Shown here piece by piece: positions 6,958 to 8,606 of a stretch of 8,606 nucleotides of DNA. The notes below the pieces were generated by a model that searched no databases, had not been told where the DNA came from, and saw only the letters and a list, made by a program, of their open reading frames with translations. The stretch is from JBDREF01 sp043820045. GTDB lineage: Bacteria > Planctomycetota > Phycisphaerae > Sedimentisphaerales > Anaerobacaceae. Within the stretch, counting starts at the first letter, position 1. Each line of letters begins with the position of its first letter. The stretch is from assembly GCA_043820045.1 (NCBI GenBank), contig JBDREF010000199.1, positions 1 to 8,606 of the forward strand, given 5' to 3'. The translations under genes were made by a program, and so were the position numbers.

Positions 6958-7640
6958 GCCGACCTCACCAAAAAGATAGTCGTTTCTTTTCGCGGAACTA
7001 CGCCGCTCTCGTCGTACATCGCCACGTTTCCCAGAATTCTGTCCATGCCAAGCTGGTGAGCAATTACACTGCCGGCAACTTGATCGTGGCGAGAACCCTT
7101 TACCCTGTCGTCAGTGGACACCTGATGGTTCTCGTTCGTATGGGAGCCGTGGAAGCTGATTCCGTCACGGGACAGGTCGTACCATCGGTCGAGATAGTCT
7201 CGCGCAAGCTCGTTGTTCAGGTCGAGTCCCTGACAACCGCCGATTATCTGGGGTATATCAAACGCATCTTCCCGCGTAATGCCGAGAGTCTTTAACGCCG
7301 CATCGCTGCACCAGACACCGCAATTATGCCCGCACAGCAGGAACATATACCCGTTTTCCCTGATAATATCGAACGCCCGCTTCAAGGGTGCTACCGGAAC
7401 AATGCTGCTGTCACACCAGAGCAAATAGCGGTATCCTCTCCCTTGGGCCAGCTTCATCATGGCTGGTTTGAATCCGTAGGGTATCTGTGCGTGGGTCGGG
7501 ATCCTGCTGAAATCCTCATGATCCTCGTTGACGAGGTAGAAATCACCTTTGTATCTCTGCTCCAGACATTCGTCCCGGAGCCTGTCCTGGCCCCTGCGGA
7601 ACCGGCCCGTAGCGTAGTTGAGTATGACGGTGTCGATCAT
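6954..7640 (-). CDS. Second glycosyltransferase-like protein, different family
   Basis: A 228-residue protein with a GT-A-like plan unlike its neighbour. It opens with VILNYATGRFRRGQDRL (5-21), has IPYGFKPAMMKLAQGRGYRY (53-72) leading into LLWCDSSIVP (73-82), where CDSSI sits in the place of the metal-binding DxD, then a conserved-looking DIPQIIGGCQGLD section (128-140) and KGSRHDQVAGSVIAHQLGM (181-199) near the end, a pattern typical of sugar transferases that act on protein or lipid-linked acceptors. Only one Asp is present in the CDS motif, so metal use is uncertain. The start overlaps the upstream 76-residue gene stop in an ATGA. Function as a glycosyltransferase is likely by motif; donor and acceptor are not known. 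Confidence 0.7.
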   Translation of the reverse strand: MIDTVILNYATGRFRRGQDRLRDECLEQRYKGDFYLVNEDHEDFSRIPTHAQIPYGFKPAMMKLAQGRGYRYLLWCDSSIVPVAPLKRAFDIIRENGYMFLLCGHNCGVWCSDAALKTLGITREDAFDIPQIIGGCQGLDLNNELARDYLDRWYDLSRDGISFHGSHTNENHQVSTDDRVKGSRHDQVAGSVIAHQLGMDRILGNVAMYDESGVVPRKETTIFLVRSA

Positions 7641-7867
7641 TTCTTAATCCCCAGCTTGTGAAGCTGCCAGCGATTATACCTTTTGACCCACCGCGCATGT
7701 TTGTACCCTGCTCTGGCGAGCATGACTTTGAGCAGATAGTGCGTTCTTGGATGCATTGCGATGATATAGTACTCTTCGCCGCCAATGGTTAGAGGCATGA
7801 TATTTGTGACCTGCCTACTCGCTTGGGTTATAATCTCAGACGTTAGTAGTGGTTGTTCTATATCCAT
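7637..7867 (-). CDS. Small basic protein of unknown function (76 aa)
   Basis: The N-terminal half is mildly acidic and the C-terminal half very basic (KHARWVKRYNRWQLHKLGIK). The centre reads PLTIGGEEYYIIAMHP (25-40), followed by THYLLK. Its ATG shares a base with the stop of the radical SAM gene (TGATG) and its own stop overlaps the next ATG (ATGA), so it is locked into the coupled cassette. No domain recognised. The central segment resembles a strand-turn in N4-gp56-type capsid proteins (PIMINGEPWYL in this phage's own capsid), but the match is short. It could be a nucleic-acid-binding or partner protein given its charge. Confidence 0.68.
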   Translation of the reverse strand: MDIEQPLLTSEIITQASRQVTNIMPLTIGGEEYYIIAMHPRTHYLLKVMLARAGYKHARWVKRYNRWQLHKLGIKK

Positions 7868-8529
7868 CAGTATCTCTCCAGCCTTTCAACCTCGAACTCT
7901 CGTATGGCTTTCCTGAAACTCCTGCTCTTGATATCGCCGTAGTCAGCAACCATCATGTACTTTTCAGCCTTGGCCTGGCAGAGACTGTGCATGATTTGTC
8001 TGTCGGGAAAATCGTCGGCGTCTCTTGGTATCGCATCTCTTCTGTACTGACTGAGATTGAATAGCCGGCAGATAGCCCCGCCCGCACCACAGGGCCACCA
8101 GCCGTAAGCTCCGAAGCTAACGCCACAATCGTAAGGAACCGGGCACTCTTTTAACTTCTGGCCCGTATCGAAAGGTGCTACAAGCTGGCACCTGTGGCGT
8201 GCAGCCTTTTCAGGGGCCGAGAGGTCCACCCCGACTCCGAGGGCGCCGTCAATGGGAATAATGCCGTTGCTGACTACCTGCAATCTCCGAATAGCATGTG
8301 TACGAAGCAGCTCGTCCCTGAGAAGTTCCGTTATTTCACGAAACTGTGGATGCACCGTAGGCTCCCCGCCCATGATGCTGACCATGTCAATGTTGCCGTG
8401 GCACTTGACTTCCTCGATGAACCTGCCCACCTGCTCTATCGTCACGTCCGAGGCTTCATCGTAGAAACCGTATGGACAGTGCCTCGAACACGACTGGCAT
8501 TTGGCGTTGCAGCGAAGCGTTATTTCCAT
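7867..8529 (-). CDS. Radical SAM enzyme with extra C-terminal cysteines
   Basis: Probably binds a [4Fe-4S] cluster and S-adenosylmethionine to carry out radical chemistry. The signature CNAKCQSC (Cys7, Cys11, Cys14) is the CX3CX2C motif, followed by IMGGEPTVHP (52-61), the SAM-contacting GGEP strand. Later cysteines at 129, 135, 147, 154 and 184 lie in a CPVPYDCGVSFGAYGWWPCG-type segment like that of SPASM/twitch-related enzymes that hold a second cluster. At about 220 residues it is short for that group, and the final cysteine pair appears reduced to Cys184. The ATG used here leaves almost no N-terminal strand before the motif, and the AAGGAG site lies 18 bases away, so translation may begin at ATA (8541) or ATC (8544), adding MINIE-like residues. 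Substrate unknown; not a clear QueE. First complete gene of the coupled cassette. Confidence 0.84.
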   Translation of the reverse strand: MEITLRCNAKCQSCSRHCPYGFYDEASDVTIEQVGRFIEEVKCHGNIDMVSIMGGEPTVHPQFREITELLRDELLRTHAIRRLQVVSNGIIPIDGALGVGVDLSAPEKAARHRCQLVAPFDTGQKLKECPVPYDCGVSFGAYGWWPCGAGGAICRLFNLSQYRRDAIPRDADDFPDRQIMHSLCQAKAEKYMMVADYGDIKSRSFRKAIREFEVERLERY

Positions 8530-8547
8530 TTCGATGTTTATGATTTT

Positions 8548-8553
8548 CTCCTT
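8548..8553 (-). promoter_or_regulatory. Strong Shine-Dalgarno site deciding the radical SAM start
   Basis: AAGGAG on the minus strand, six bases before the in-frame codon ATA (8541-8539) and three before ATC (8544-8542), but 18 bases before the first ATG (8529). No ATG, GTG or TTG lies at normal spacing in this frame. Confidence 0.7.
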
Positions 8554-8567
8554 TATTTGAAAGCTAT

Positions 8568-8606
8568 TTAATACCAGACATTATCCCTGTATAACCCGCA
8601 CTTCTT
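8568..8606 (-). CDS. C-terminal scrap of an upstream gene (cut by window edge)
   Basis: The first bases on the minus strand read KKCGLYRDNVWY and then TAA (8570-8568), 14 bases before the radical SAM ribosome binding site. The spacing and composition fit the end of another gene in the same operon, but 12 residues are too few to assign any function. Another frame could be the true one. Confidence 0.4.
   Translation of the reverse strand, partial: KKCGLYRDNVWY

Noticed and set aside
7867..8529. Assignment of the radical SAM protein as QueE (7-deazaguanine pathway)
   Set aside because: It has a CX3CX2C motif but also extra C-terminal cysteines that QueE lacks, and no other queuosine or preQ0 genes are present.
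8555..8606. TATA-like sequence upstream of the radical SAM gene as a promoter
   Set aside because: The stretch reads as the end of an upstream gene, and no matching -35 element at the right distance is visible.

Overview
This window looks like part of the late (virion-building) region of a tailed bacteriophage or prophage, most likely one with a short-tailed (podovirus-like) virion. Every supported gene lies on the minus strand, so transcription runs from the right edge (8606) to the left edge (1). The best phage markers are an N4-gp56-type major capsid protein, an acidic coiled-coil scaffolding protein, a head-tail adaptor-like protein, a protein with a phage tail-collar domain, and a propeller-like tail protein. 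Base composition is moderate and several genes have good Shine-Dalgarno sites, so the host is a bacterium. The sequence alone does not name it. No integrase, terminase, portal or host gene is visible, so free phage and prophage cannot be told apart.

Region 1 (8606 to about 5854) is an accessory cassette: the tail end of an unidentified upstream gene, a compact radical SAM enzyme with extra C-terminal cysteines, a 76-residue unknown, two different GT-A-like glycosyltransferases, an 85-residue unknown and an overlapping 51-residue unknown. Most junctions are ATGA or TGATG overlaps, so the genes are probably translated as one coupled unit. The cassette probably builds or modifies a glycan, or decorates a virion or host-surface component. 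The substrate is unknown.

Region 2 (5853 to 5592) is the only sizeable stretch without protein genes. It holds a CAT-anticodon tRNA that begins one base after the last cassette stop codon and has several initiator-like features, a strong terminator hairpin, and about 100 bases of leader before the scaffold gene containing short repeats.

Region 3 (5591 to 3394) is the head module: scaffold, then major capsid, then a strong terminator placed directly behind the capsid gene. Region 4 (3385 to 1) is the neck and tail module: adaptor, tail-collar protein, propeller-like tail protein, and the start of a further gene cut by the window edge. The two terminators bracket scaffold and capsid, which fits the need for very high capsid output relative to cassette and tail proteins.

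The most unusual items are the initiator-like phage tRNA, the coupled radical SAM plus two-glycosyltransferase cassette directly upstream of head assembly genes, and a radical SAM gene whose ribosome binding site points to a non-ATG start.
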